The notes beneath the pieces are model-generated. The model was not told the DNA's origin. It saw nothing but the letters and a program-made list of their open reading frames with translations, and did no database searches. Shown here piece by piece: positions 37,746 to 44,900 of a stretch of DNA of 50,279 nucleotides. Source of the stretch: JAUYQR01 sp031415015 (GTDB lineage: Bacteria > Pseudomonadota > Alphaproteobacteria > Rhodobacterales > Rhodobacteraceae); assembly GCA_031415015.1 (NCBI GenBank), contig JANOQT010000160.1, forward strand, positions 1 to 50,279, in the 5' to 3' direction. The position numbers and the translations under genes are program-made. Every line of letters starts with the position of its first letter. Position 1 is the stretch's first letter.

Positions 37746-38650
37746 TCAGCCTTCTGCGGGGTCCATGCGGCCGTCGTGCACCAGGCGGATGAAATGGCCA
37801 ATGGCGGCGCTTGCTCCCTGGAACCGCGACCAGTCATCCACTGCGCCCTCGCGCACCGGTGTGGTCAGAACGGCATCAACGCCGGGCTTGGTGACGGACA
37901 GCGGCGCGCTGGTCATGCCAACGCCGGGCAGCGGCGGCATGTCGGCCACTCGGTCCGAGCAATCCGCCAGATCGACTTCAACGGCATTGTGGTCGCGGAT
38001 TTGCACCAGTCGCTGATGGCCGTGCTTGTGATAGACCGTTCCTGCGACACGGATCGGCTGGTGCGCCGAGCGGAAGTGGGTGTCACCGCCGACCTTCACA
38101 GCGATATCGCCGCGCAGGCTGCACAGGGTGGCCAGATCCTCGCCCTCGGCGGGTTCGGTCAGTTTCCACCAGACGTGCAGCTTGGCAGCACCCTCGGGCG
38201 TGCGACCCCCGCTTTCGACGATCAGCGTGGGCACCCCAAGGTGGCTGACGATGTGATCCAGCTTGGCCGGGATGTCGCCCGCGTCGAGGTCGACCACGAG
38301 GGCCTGCATCTGCAACACATCTGCGGCGCGGGCCTGGCCCTGTTCGGCGACAGTACCGGGGATGACATAGACCGCAGCCCCTTCGCGGTTCGCCCATGCG
38401 GCAAAGGTCGCGAGCTTTTCGCGGGCAGTCGTGTCTGCCGCGATCCAGATGTTGTGCGGCTTGCCATCCCGGCCCTGACCCTTGTCGACAAAGCCGCGCA
38501 ATGGGATCAGCCCACGCACCAACTGAAGACGACATCGAGGAAGATGGCGATCTGGTCGGGGTCCGGATCGCAGCCGAACGGGTTTTCGGCCTGGGGACCG
38601 TCGTTGAAATCCATCCACGGGTTGAAGTGCAGGATGCTGTCCTCGCTCAC
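37746..38650 (-). pseudogene. Primase (RepB-like) half of primase-helicase, frameshifted and stopped
   Basis: Translation should start at GTG 38650, overlapping the nuclease stop (GTGA): VSEDSILHFNPWMDFNDGPQ, then FGCDPDPDQIAIFLDVVFSW. At about 38508 the frame ends, but the next frame carries on GLIPLRGFVDKGQGRDGKPH. Inserting one C (GGGCTG to GGGCCTG) restores it. The rest has the RepB-type primase-polymerase core: VVDLDAGDIPAKLDHIVSHL, TLIVESGGRTPEGAAKLHVW, HFRSAHQPIRVAGTVYHK. TGA at 37746-37748 then replaces what is very likely TGG before EAICGYNAA. With both repaired, the gene 36333-38650 would encode one 772-residue primase-helicase. Confidence 0.83.
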
Positions 38651-39417
38651 CGCTCCAGCCTCCAGCAGCGCGCGGCCCAAGGGCAGAAGCGGCATTCGAA
38701 GAAATCGGCGCTGGCGGCGATGCGCGGCAGCAATTCGCCCGCGTCGGTCGCCTGCAGGATCCGCACCCCGCGATCCGACATGCGCTGCGCAAGATCGGCA
38801 TCGAAGGCGACCTGCTCGTGGTGCATCTCGGCCGTGTCTTTGTTGATCGCAGTGAATACTGCGGGCGCGGCGCTGATGCCGGGCACGCTGGCTTCCATGT
38901 AGGCTTGGTAGACGGCGATCTGCGCGGCATAGACGGGTTTGGATTTCGTGACGCCCTCCTTGACGCAGGCGCGCCAGTTCTTGGCGTTCATCGTCTTGCA
39001 TTCCCAGAGTGCGGGAACGGCGAGGGCGAAGTCTTCGGGCCCCGCGGCGATGATGCCGTCGACATGGCCTCGAATACGCCCGCCCGCGACGGAAAAGCCG
39101 AACTGGCCGCCATCAGGTCGGTTGCCCTTGCGGGTGTAGAGATCAAACCCCGCGCCGCGCAGCCAGTCCACGGCCAGATCCTCAAGCGCGTGGCCGATGG
39201 CGAAGATGCGGAGCGACTGGCCGCTGAAATCCTGGCCTTCGTCCTTCGGCGTCGCCGTGAACTCGAACTGCAGGGCGCGTTCGCAGGCATGGCCGAGACG
39301 CGATCCGCCGAGATAATCGCGGGGCGTGCGTGTCGCCTGATCGGCGGTCAGGGCCTGATCGACGGCGGCATTGACCTGGTCGGCGAAACTGGGGCGGTGA
39401 TTGAAGTCCAGCGTCAA
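38647..39417 (-). CDS. Cas4/RecB-like PD-(D/E)XK exonuclease
   Basis: 256 residues. The nuclease core shows IGHALEDLAVDWL (75-87), RIRGHVDGII with catalytic Asp120, and LWECKTMNAKNW with Glu139 and Lys141. Four cysteines fit a Cas4/AddB-type iron-sulphur cluster: Cys45 in GHACERALQ and Cys242, Cys245 and Cys251 in ECRFCPWAARCW. The enzyme probably digests dsDNA ends to give single strands for the neighbouring annealing and recombination proteins. The start overlaps DUF6511 (ATGA) and the stop overlaps the primase start (GTGA). Confidence 0.88.
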   Translation of the reverse strand: MTLDFNHRPSFADQVNAAVDQALTADQATRTPRDYLGGSRLGHACERALQFEFTATPKDEGQDFSGQSLRIFAIGHALEDLAVDWLRGAGFDLYTRKGNRPDGGQFGFSVAGGRIRGHVDGIIAAGPEDFALAVPALWECKTMNAKNWRACVKEGVTKSKPVYAAQIAVYQAYMEASVPGISAAPAVFTAINKDTAEMHHEQVAFDADLAQRMSDRGVRILQATDAGELLPRIAASADFFECRFCPWAARCWRLER

Positions 39418-39824
39418 AACGGCACCTCCGGCGCATTGGCCTTGGCGATGTCGGACATGGCCTCGCGGAAGCCCTCGACGGATTCCTCGATCAATGCGCG
39501 GACCTGCGCCTCGGTCAGACCAGCCAGCGGGGTGGCCCAGCCGATCTCGTCCATCAGCAGCGCGACGCGTTTCGTAGTGGCGGCGATGGCCGCACGTTCT
39601 TCATCGGTCAGGTCAACCATGGCCACACGCTCCCGCGCCAAACGCGTCCAGTAGCCTTGGCAGGGCATCGAGCAGAACCAGACCGATGGGCGGCGCCGTT
39701 TCGACCGCACCGGATCGAACCAGCCAAAGCCACGGCTGGGTTGCCGGCAGACAGCACAGAGCGTTCCAAGCGGATGCCAGAGCCGCCGCCGGTCCTCGGC
39801 CGTGATGATGGTGATGGAGTCCAT
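39414..39824 (-). CDS. DUF6511 zinc-finger phage protein
   Basis: 136 residues. A four-cysteine zinc site is evident: LCAVCRQPSRGFGW (Cys23, Cys26) and VWFCSMPCQGYW (Cys51, Cys55). A helical C-terminal half follows: LTDEERAAIAATTKRVALLM and LTEAQVRALIEESVEGFREA. The family is found in alphaproteobacterial prophages within replication modules. No activity is established; DNA or protein binding is likely from the zinc site. It starts 3 bp after the helicase stop. Confidence 0.82.
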   Translation of the reverse strand: MDSITIITAEDRRRLWHPLGTLCAVCRQPSRGFGWFDPVRSKRRRPSVWFCSMPCQGYWTRLARERVAMVDLTDEERAAIAATTKRVALLMDEIGWATPLAGLTEAQVRALIEESVEGFREAMSDIAKANAPEVPF

Positions 39825-39827
39825 GGG

Positions 39828-41516
39828 TCATGCCGCCCTCCGTTCGGGGCTGGCCGCGCTGTCGATCAGCTGGCGGATGGCGCGCTTGTTGAAGCCGAAG
39901 GTCATCAGCGCCGAGGCGCGGTAGCGCGTCAGGCCGAAGTCATGGCGGCACTCGGGGGCCAAGTATTGCAGCTGCTTTTCGGTTGGCGGCTGGCGCAGCC
40001 AGGAACGGGTCTTGAACGCGCTTTCGTCAGTTTCGTGGGTGTTCAGCCAGTCATCGGCCTGCGCGAGGCAGACGGTGCGTTCGCCGACGCCCAGTAGGTG
40101 CGGGCGTTCGTTCTTGCCGCCGCCCACGGCATACCAGACCCCGTCCAGCCAGAAGATCCCGCCCCAAGCCGTGAAGCCGGTGGCCATCATCGCATCATCG
40201 GTGCCGAAAAGGTCGACCCATGCGAAGCTGGACCGCTTCAGCAGGTCGATCTCTGTCATGATGAAACCCGACAGCGGGGCTACGCCACCGCCTTCGCCGG
40301 TATCGTCATCGTCTCTCGGGAACACCTCGCCGCAGAGCGGGCATTCGGTTGCGGCCAGCGGGATTTCAGCGCCGCAGCCGGGGCAGGATTTCGTCGGGGC
40401 CTCGCCAGACTCGGTCTTGCCGTCAAGATCGACATCCTGTTCCAGCGTGCCGTGGATCAGGCTGGAGGTGCCGAAGTCCAGCACGACGCAGTCGGTTTTC
40501 ACGATGCCGGGATGTTCTTCCGGATCCACGATGCGCAGGCCGCGACCAACCATCTGGATCATGGTGGACTTGTAGGAACTGGGGCGCAGCAGCACGACGC
40601 AGGAGGTGGGCGGGTGATCCCAGCCCTCGGTCAGCACCGCCACATTCACGATGACGCGGATGCTGCCCGCCGCATAGTCGGCAAGGATGGCCTTGCGGGT
40701 GTCTGACGCCAGATCGCCGTGGATCAGCGCCGCGGTGATCCCCGCCGCGCGGAAGGCTTCGGTGACGTGTTCGGCATGGGCGACGGTGGAACAGAAGATG
40801 ACGGTCTGGCGGTCGCCCGCCTTTTCCTGCCAGTGGCGGATCACCTCATCGGTGACCGGCGCGCGGTCCATGATGCCCGCCACTTCGGCCATGTCGAAAT
40901 CCGACAGGGTCTTGCGGACGGACCGCAATTCGTCCTGCACGCCCACGTCGATGACAAAGGTGCGCGGCGGCACGAGGTGGCCCGAGGCGATCAATTCGCC
41001 CAGCCGCGCCTGGTCGGCCACGTTGTCGAAGACCTCGCGCAGCCCCTTCTTGTCGCCCCGGTTCGGCGTGGCGGTGACCCCGAAGATGCGGGCATCGGGA
41101 TTGGCGTCGCGCACGCGGTCGATGATGCGGCGGTAGCTGTCTGCCACCGCATGGTGCGCTTCGTCGATCACCAGCAGGTCAAGGCGCGGCATGTCGGCCA
41201 GGTTCGATGCCCGGGCCAGCGTGGGCACCATGGCGAAGGCGACTTGGCCATCCCAGGATTTCTCGGTGGCATCGATCACCGAGGTGGAAATCCCCGGCAC
41301 CACCCGTTGGAACTTGGCGCGGTTCTGGGCGGTCAACTCGTCGCGATGCGCCAGCACGCAGGCTTTGGCACCGTCGCCGATCATCTCGCCGGTGACCGCC
41401 GACAGCATGATGGTCTTGCCAGCACCAGTGGGTGCCACGCTCAGTGTGTTGCCGCGGGAAGCGAGCGCAGCCACGCTACGCTCGACGAAGGTTTTCTGGC
41501 GGGGGCGCAGGCGCAT
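39828..41516 (-). CDS. Superfamily 2 DEAH-box helicase
   Basis: 562 residues from ATG 41516; a longer frame runs into the upstream gene. Motif I is SVAPTGAGKTIML (26-38), motif II DEAH (118-121) in DLLVIDEAHHAVAD, motif III FGVTATPNRGDKKG, motif V VNVAVLTEGWDHPP, and motif VI MIQMVGRGLRIVDPEEHPG. A four-cysteine zinc ribbon follows (KSCPGCGAEI and TECPLCGEVFP), then a C-terminal accessory region with FGFNKRAIRQLIDS. The architecture is that of type III restriction/RadD-like helicases used by phages in replication or recombination. It sits between the ssDNA-binding-like gene and DUF6511. Confidence 0.93.
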   Translation of the reverse strand: MRLRPRQKTFVERSVAALASRGNTLSVAPTGAGKTIMLSAVTGEMIGDGAKACVLAHRDELTAQNRAKFQRVVPGISTSVIDATEKSWDGQVAFAMVPTLARASNLADMPRLDLLVIDEAHHAVADSYRRIIDRVRDANPDARIFGVTATPNRGDKKGLREVFDNVADQARLGELIASGHLVPPRTFVIDVGVQDELRSVRKTLSDFDMAEVAGIMDRAPVTDEVIRHWQEKAGDRQTVIFCSTVAHAEHVTEAFRAAGITAALIHGDLASDTRKAILADYAAGSIRVIVNVAVLTEGWDHPPTSCVVLLRPSSYKSTMIQMVGRGLRIVDPEEHPGIVKTDCVVLDFGTSSLIHGTLEQDVDLDGKTESGEAPTKSCPGCGAEIPLAATECPLCGEVFPRDDDDTGEGGGVAPLSGFIMTEIDLLKRSSFAWVDLFGTDDAMMATGFTAWGGIFWLDGVWYAVGGGKNERPHLLGVGERTVCLAQADDWLNTHETDESAFKTRSWLRQPPTEKQLQYLAPECRHDFGLTRYRASALMTFGFNKRAIRQLIDSAASPERRAA

Positions 41517-41529
41517 GGCCGATCCCCCC

Positions 41530-42153
41530 TTACTGCGCCCAGCTCGGCCGAGCGGCATTGCCGGGGGCGGAAGCGGGCTGGCTGGGACGGGCGGCGGGGG
41601 TGGTCTGCTGCGGGGCATAGCCCTGCGGGGTGGCGGTGCCGATCGGCAAGGCAACCGTCCCCATCAGGGCGGCATAGTCGCGGTGGTCGGGCGTGACTGC
41701 GCCCCGCACTTCGTTCTTGTCATCGCCGTTGGTGTCCTGGCCGATGTCGATCCGGGCCACGAATTCCAACCCGTCCAGATCGCCGAACCCGTTGATGCGG
41801 CGGCGGCCCTGCGCTTCGGGCGAGTTGTCCTTGTCGGAAATGCCGCGCGCCGAGTTCAGGATGCCGCGGATCAGGCTGCGGCCCATGTTGGCCCAATCCG
41901 GACCCTTGGGGCTGTAAAGGCCGATCAGCGACCAGATCTTGCGGCGCGCATAGGGCCCGTCGACCACCGTGTATTCGGCGTCAAGATAGACCGCACCGGT
42001 TGCGGCGCGCTTGGCGAAACCGCCGGTCCAGCCCTGCGACGGATCATCGAAGCCGCCGGGGCGGATGGTCAGGCGCACCTTGGCCAGCGTGCCTTTGGGG
42101 ATGACGTTGGAGTTGGATTGGGCCGAGTTGAAGTCGTTCCAGATACCGGACAT
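41530..42153 (-). CDS. Phage ssDNA-binding-like protein (DUF669 type)
   Basis: 207 residues: MSGIWNDFNSAQSNSNVIPK, GTLAKVRLTIRPGGFDDPSQ, GAVYLDAEYTVVDGPYARRK, FGDLDGLEFVARIDIGQDTN. The C-terminal tail (about 165-207) is Pro/Gln/Ala-rich and disordered, as in ssDNA-binding proteins, though it lacks the acidic tip. OB-fold-like strands and the position between a Sak4-like ATPase and a helicase support an SSB or DUF669 function. Its leader contains one copy of the 70-bp element also found before 43465-43659. Confidence 0.75.
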   Translation of the reverse strand: MSGIWNDFNSAQSNSNVIPKGTLAKVRLTIRPGGFDDPSQGWTGGFAKRAATGAVYLDAEYTVVDGPYARRKIWSLIGLYSPKGPDWANMGRSLIRGILNSARGISDKDNSPEAQGRRRINGFGDLDGLEFVARIDIGQDTNGDDKNEVRGAVTPDHRDYAALMGTVALPIGTATPQGYAPQQTTPAARPSQPASAPGNAARPSWAQ

Positions 42154-42170
42154 GGCACGGTTCCTTTCAG

Positions 42171-42240
42171 TTGGAGGTAAGGACGCGCGGCGGCGTCAAA
42201 CGGGAAAAGCCATCGCGGCGCCCGGATCGGGACATCGGGA
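42171..42240 (-). repeat. Intergenic leader element, copy A
   Basis: About 70 bp, closely matching 43676-43744. Shared blocks are TTGGAGG, GACGCGCGG-GGCGTC (short hairpin), GAAAAGCCA and CGGATCGGGACATCGGG. Both copies lie just upstream of a minus-strand start codon and after the preceding gene's stop, in otherwise unrelated intergenic DNA. Confidence 0.78.
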
Positions 42241-42254
42241 CTGGCAAGGTGCGA

Positions 42255-43130
42255 TCAGCCATTGATCGGCACCTCCGCAGCGACAGGATCGGCCGTGGCG
42301 ATGGCCGGATAATTCAGGCGTTCAAATGCCGGTCGGATCGGGCTCTGGATCTTGGCCATCAGCCGCCCGAGGTGGGGTTCCTCGACCATGGCCAGACGCC
42401 CCGAACGATCCTTGGCCGGGTAACCCCAAGGATTCAGCGTCTGGCAGACGAAGGTGCGCTGGGGCTGGCCATTGGCATCGGCGATGTCGGCCATCGTGAT
42501 GACCTGATCGACGATGCCCGGCAGTTCGAGGCCGGTCTTGCTGCCATCGATCTGCGGCTGGAAGACCTTGCGATTGAAGTCGTCCAGCTTCTCGTCGAGG
42601 ATGCCCACGAACCAGACATGCTTACCGCGAGCATGCTGCAGGTGGGTCAACCACCCGATCATCTCGCGGCCATGGAGCCCGTAGGCACCCCGGATGTCCG
42701 GTTTGCCGGTCTTGTCCGAGAATGCCTCGGGTTGACCCCGGCACCACTGAAAGCAGAGCCGACCCGCCACAGTGATGCTGTCGATGAAGATCGTCTCGTA
42801 GCGGTCTACTACCGCCGGATCGCCGAACCGCCCGCAGACTTCGTCGAAATGAGCCTGGCTATAGGGCTGGTCCTCGCGCAGCGCCGGGTTCGGCCCCCCG
42901 ATGAACACCGCGAAATCGCGGCATTCCTTCCATGTGCGGGGCCGCAGCGTGTCGCCATCCCAGCCCTCGACCGCCAGATCCCCGGCTTCGAGATCCATGA
43001 ACAAGGTGGTCGAGGCATTCAGCGTCCACAGCAGGCTGGTCTTGCCGATGCCCGACCGACCGAAGATACAGCCCTTGATGCCCTTGCGCTGCGCCAGCCG
43101 TTCATCGGCGCTGATGATCGGGAGGGCCAT
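42255..43130 (-). CDS. Sak4-like RecA-fold ATPase
   Basis: 291 residues. Walker A is CIFGRSGIGKTSLLWTL (about 21-37), with TLFMDLEAGDLAVEGW after it and Walker B in YETIFIDSITVAGRLCF. Later come HGREMIGWLTHLQHARGKHV and FVCQTLNPWGYPAKDRSGRL. This is the AAA_24/Sak4 type of phage RecA-like protein, which promotes single-strand annealing together with a phage SSB. Its neighbours, an SSB-like protein and a Cas4-like exonuclease, complete such a recombination set. The start overlaps the upstream gene by one base (TGATG). Confidence 0.87.
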   Translation of the reverse strand: MALPIISADERLAQRKGIKGCIFGRSGIGKTSLLWTLNASTTLFMDLEAGDLAVEGWDGDTLRPRTWKECRDFAVFIGGPNPALREDQPYSQAHFDEVCGRFGDPAVVDRYETIFIDSITVAGRLCFQWCRGQPEAFSDKTGKPDIRGAYGLHGREMIGWLTHLQHARGKHVWFVGILDEKLDDFNRKVFQPQIDGSKTGLELPGIVDQVITMADIADANGQPQRTFVCQTLNPWGYPAKDRSGRLAMVEEPHLGRLMAKIQSPIRPAFERLNYPAIATADPVAAEVPING

Positions 43131-43426
43131 CAGGGCTTCTCCCGCTTCAGGGCAGCGGCGGCGGCACGGTCAGACCCGATGGCACCTGCCTCACGGGCAA
43201 TCTTGTAAAGGCGCTGTAGCGCGGCCGAGCAACGATAGGCGGCGGAGCTTTCCTGTTCGGCCGCGATGATCGCGAAGGCGATGTCGTCAATGGTTGCATC
43301 AACGACCGGCATCGGGCCGTTGGTGTCCTGGCCGGGGTGCTGCGGGAATGCGATGGTTTCGGGGAGGTCTTCGAGGGCGTAATGCGACTTGCGAAGACGG
43401 GTGATGTCGTCCGGTTGGTCCGGCAT
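43130..43426 (-). CDS. Small early phage protein of unknown function
   Basis: 98 residues from ATG 43426 (MPDQPDDITRLRKSHYALED), preceded by GGAG at a good distance. An alternative ATG at 43465 would add 13 residues and overlap the upstream stop as TGATG. Body: TIAFPQHPGQDTNGPMPVVD, then ATIDDIAFAIIAAEQESSAA and YRCSAALQRLYKIAREAGAI. It is acidic N-terminally and helical C-terminally. No family is recognised. It is translated together with the Sak4-like ATPase. Confidence 0.7.
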   Translation of the reverse strand: MPDQPDDITRLRKSHYALEDLPETIAFPQHPGQDTNGPMPVVDATIDDIAFAIIAAEQESSAAYRCSAALQRLYKIAREAGAIGSDRAAAAALKREKP

Positions 43427-43464
43427 GTCAGTTCTCCATGGGATGAGGTGATTGAAGAGGCGCA

Positions 43465-43659
43465 TCAGCTGGCCTCCGGGATGTCGGGGACCGGATCGCT
43501 GACGAAGATCGCCAGCAGCGGCGTGCCATCGGCGTGAGTGCCGGCGTCTTCGATCTGGTAGTTACGGTGCGCCTCGAAGACCTCGGTCAGTTCCCAGCGC
43601 CGGTAGAGGCCGGGGATGCGCTTGAGGTCCGTGGGCGAAAGGTCGGCAATGCTGTTCAT
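43465..43659 (-). CDS. 64-residue phage protein of unknown function
   Basis: From ATG 43659: MNSIADLSPTDLKRIPGLYR, RWELTEVFEAHRNYQIEDAG, THADGTPLLAIFVSDPVPDI. A longer upstream frame crosses the leader element and is rejected. It has mixed alpha and beta character and an acidic C terminus. The leader (43676-43744) is the second copy of the 70-bp intergenic element, so its expression may be controlled like that of the SSB-like gene. Confidence 0.68.
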   Translation of the reverse strand: MNSIADLSPTDLKRIPGLYRRWELTEVFEAHRNYQIEDAGTHADGTPLLAIFVSDPVPDIPEAS

Positions 43660-43675
43660 GCGTGTCGGCTTTCGG

Positions 43676-43744
43676 TTGGAGGAAGACGCGCGGTGGCGTC
43701 TGAATGTGAAAAGCCACCGAGCTGTCCGGATCGGGACATCGGGG
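43676..43744 (-). repeat. Intergenic leader element, copy B
   Basis: Matches copy A at 42171-42240 over its whole length with scattered differences and one small gap. It begins right after the stop codon of the sigma-like gene (43745) and ends 17 bp before the next start codon. The conserved GACGC...GCGTC arms and the CGGATCGGGACATCGGG block suggest a structured mRNA leader or a protein-binding site. Confidence 0.78.
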
Positions 43745-44467
43745 TCAGTGGATTTTCTGGAGGGCGTCGCGCAGCCGCTGGGTGGCGCGCTGGTAGCGCT
43801 TGCGCGCCGCCGCCTCGGACAGGCCAAGTTCGGCGCCAGCTTCAGCTTGGCTGAAGCCTTCGACCGCGACGCGGATCACAAGGATTGCATCCGCACCCAC
43901 CAGCAACCGAAGATCGCGAAGCAGTTGCGCCTCGGTTACCGCCGCGTCGGCTGAACCATCATCGGCAGCGACCTCGTCAGGCTCGGTTTCGCTGCGCAGG
44001 CTTTGGCGGCCAGCCTCCCGCTGATGGGCGCGCAGGATGTCCCGCTCGACGTTGCGCAGGATGGTGGCCGCGATCCAGTTGACCCGTTGCAGGTCCAGAC
44101 CGCGGATTGCTTCAGTGGTGCGGCCAAGAATGTCGGCGGTGATTTCATCGCCGGTGCCGACTTTGCGCCAGATGCACCGGCGCCGGATGGCGTCGAGGCC
44201 GGGCCAAAGCGCCAGCAGCATCAGGGTCAGGGCGCAATCGCCCGTGTGCCCATCGGAATGCGCAGCGCGGGCAAGGGCGGCGAGGATCAGGTTCTTCTGA
44301 TCCGGGCTGCCCGCTTTCTGATGCAGCGCATCCAGCAAGGCCGCCGGATCGCGGAAGCCTAGGACCGGCCCCTGTTCGCGCCGGATGGCATCGAAACTGC
44401 GCTGGAAGCTGAGGGTGGAAGCGGAATGCATGATTTGATCACGGATCTCGTGCCATGCGAAAGACAT
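43745..44467 (-). CDS. Sigma-70-like HTH protein, putative early or late regulator
   Basis: 240 residues. The N-terminal part is unlike known sigma regions (SASTLSFQRSFDAIRREQGP, DPAALLDALHQKAGSPDQKN). The middle has VNWIAATILRNVERDILRAH. The C terminus is a clear sigma region-4-type HTH: ILVIRVAVEGFSQAEAGAEL, GLSEAAARKRYQRATQRLRD. It may direct transcription of a phage gene class or act as a DNA-binding regulator. The ATG at 44467 lies one base from a strong 9-bp-stem hairpin and has no visible Shine-Dalgarno site; Met13 (44431) is an alternative start. Confidence 0.68.
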   Translation of the reverse strand: MSFAWHEIRDQIMHSASTLSFQRSFDAIRREQGPVLGFRDPAALLDALHQKAGSPDQKNLILAALARAAHSDGHTGDCALTLMLLALWPGLDAIRRRCIWRKVGTGDEITADILGRTTEAIRGLDLQRVNWIAATILRNVERDILRAHQREAGRQSLRSETEPDEVAADDGSADAAVTEAQLLRDLRLLVGADAILVIRVAVEGFSQAEAGAELGLSEAAARKRYQRATQRLRDALQKIH

Positions 44468-44468
44468 T

Positions 44469-44495
44469 GGACGCCTGCCTTGCGGCCAGGCGTCC
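44469..44495 (-). promoter_or_regulatory. Hairpin touching the start codon of the sigma-like gene
   Basis: GGACGCCTG / CAGGCGTCC form a perfect 9-bp stem with a 9-base loop, ending one base before the ATG at 44467. In mRNA it would occupy the place of the ribosome-binding site, so it either represses translation or marks the true start as further downstream. Confidence 0.6.
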
Positions 44496-44568
44496 AGCGC
44501 CTTCTCGTGGCCAGGTCAGGACGTCGCGCGTCTCTGCGATTTCAGGGGGTTGGTGGTCGTGGGGCGCG

Positions 44569-44814
44569 TCAGCCGGTCGGGCTGGACGCCTGATTCAGGG
44601 TCCCGCAGCCGCGGCAGGTGGCCTGAACGGGAAAGCCCACGAAATACTCGTGCCCCCGCGCAAAACGCAGGTGCATGCGGCCGTCCCGGCAAACGCCGAG
44701 CAGCTTGTCACAGCGCGTGCAGCGCCATTCCGGGTTCAGGGTGGTGGGCTTGGGTTTCGCGCCGGTGGACCAGCTTGACGGGGCGGCTTGGCGCGATGGG
44801 AAGGGAGTCGGCAT
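44569..44814 (-). CDS. Com-like zinc-ribbon phage protein
   Basis: 81 residues. The zinc ribbon is WRCTRCDKLLGVC (Cys32, Cys35) and ATCRGCGTLNQ (Cys67, Cys70). This CxxCxKLL...CxxCGTLN layout is that of the Mu Com family, where Com activates translation of the mom DNA-modification gene by binding its mRNA. Here the central loop (RFARGHEYFVGFPVQ) is longer than in Mu Com, so RNA binding is only inferred. The start has a GAGGAGC ribosome site lying in a small hairpin (44821-44837), and repeats lie just upstream. Confidence 0.75.
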   Translation of the reverse strand: MPTPFPSRQAAPSSWSTGAKPKPTTLNPEWRCTRCDKLLGVCRDGRMHLRFARGHEYFVGFPVQATCRGCGTLNQASSPTG

Positions 44815-44820
44815 GGAAAT

Positions 44821-44837
44821 GCTCCTCTATGTGGAGC
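44821..44837 (-). promoter_or_regulatory. Hairpin enclosing the Shine-Dalgarno site of the zinc-ribbon gene
   Basis: GCTCC-N7-GGAGC pairs over 5 bp on the minus strand, and the GGAG of the ribosome site is in the stem, 8-12 bases before ATG 44814. Weak, but suggestive of translational control. Confidence 0.4.
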
Positions 44838-44858
44838 CCTTCCAATAATCAGCCGTTT

Positions 44859-44900
44859 GTTAGACCGTCCCCCTGCGTATGTTAGACCGTTGTTAGACGG
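44859..44900. repeat. Helically phased GTTAGACCGT repeats
   Basis: GTTAGACCGT occurs at 44859-44868 and 44881-44890, and GTTAGACGG at 44892-44900. The starts are 22 and 11 bp apart, so all copies lie on one helix face. The last overlaps the stop codon of the 751-residue gene. They precede the zinc-ribbon gene and look like an operator array or iteron-like binding site. Confidence 0.65.

Noticed and set aside
37353..38846. Plus-strand open frame of 497 codons
   Set aside because: Antisense to the primase-helicase; its translation is composition-driven with no motifs.
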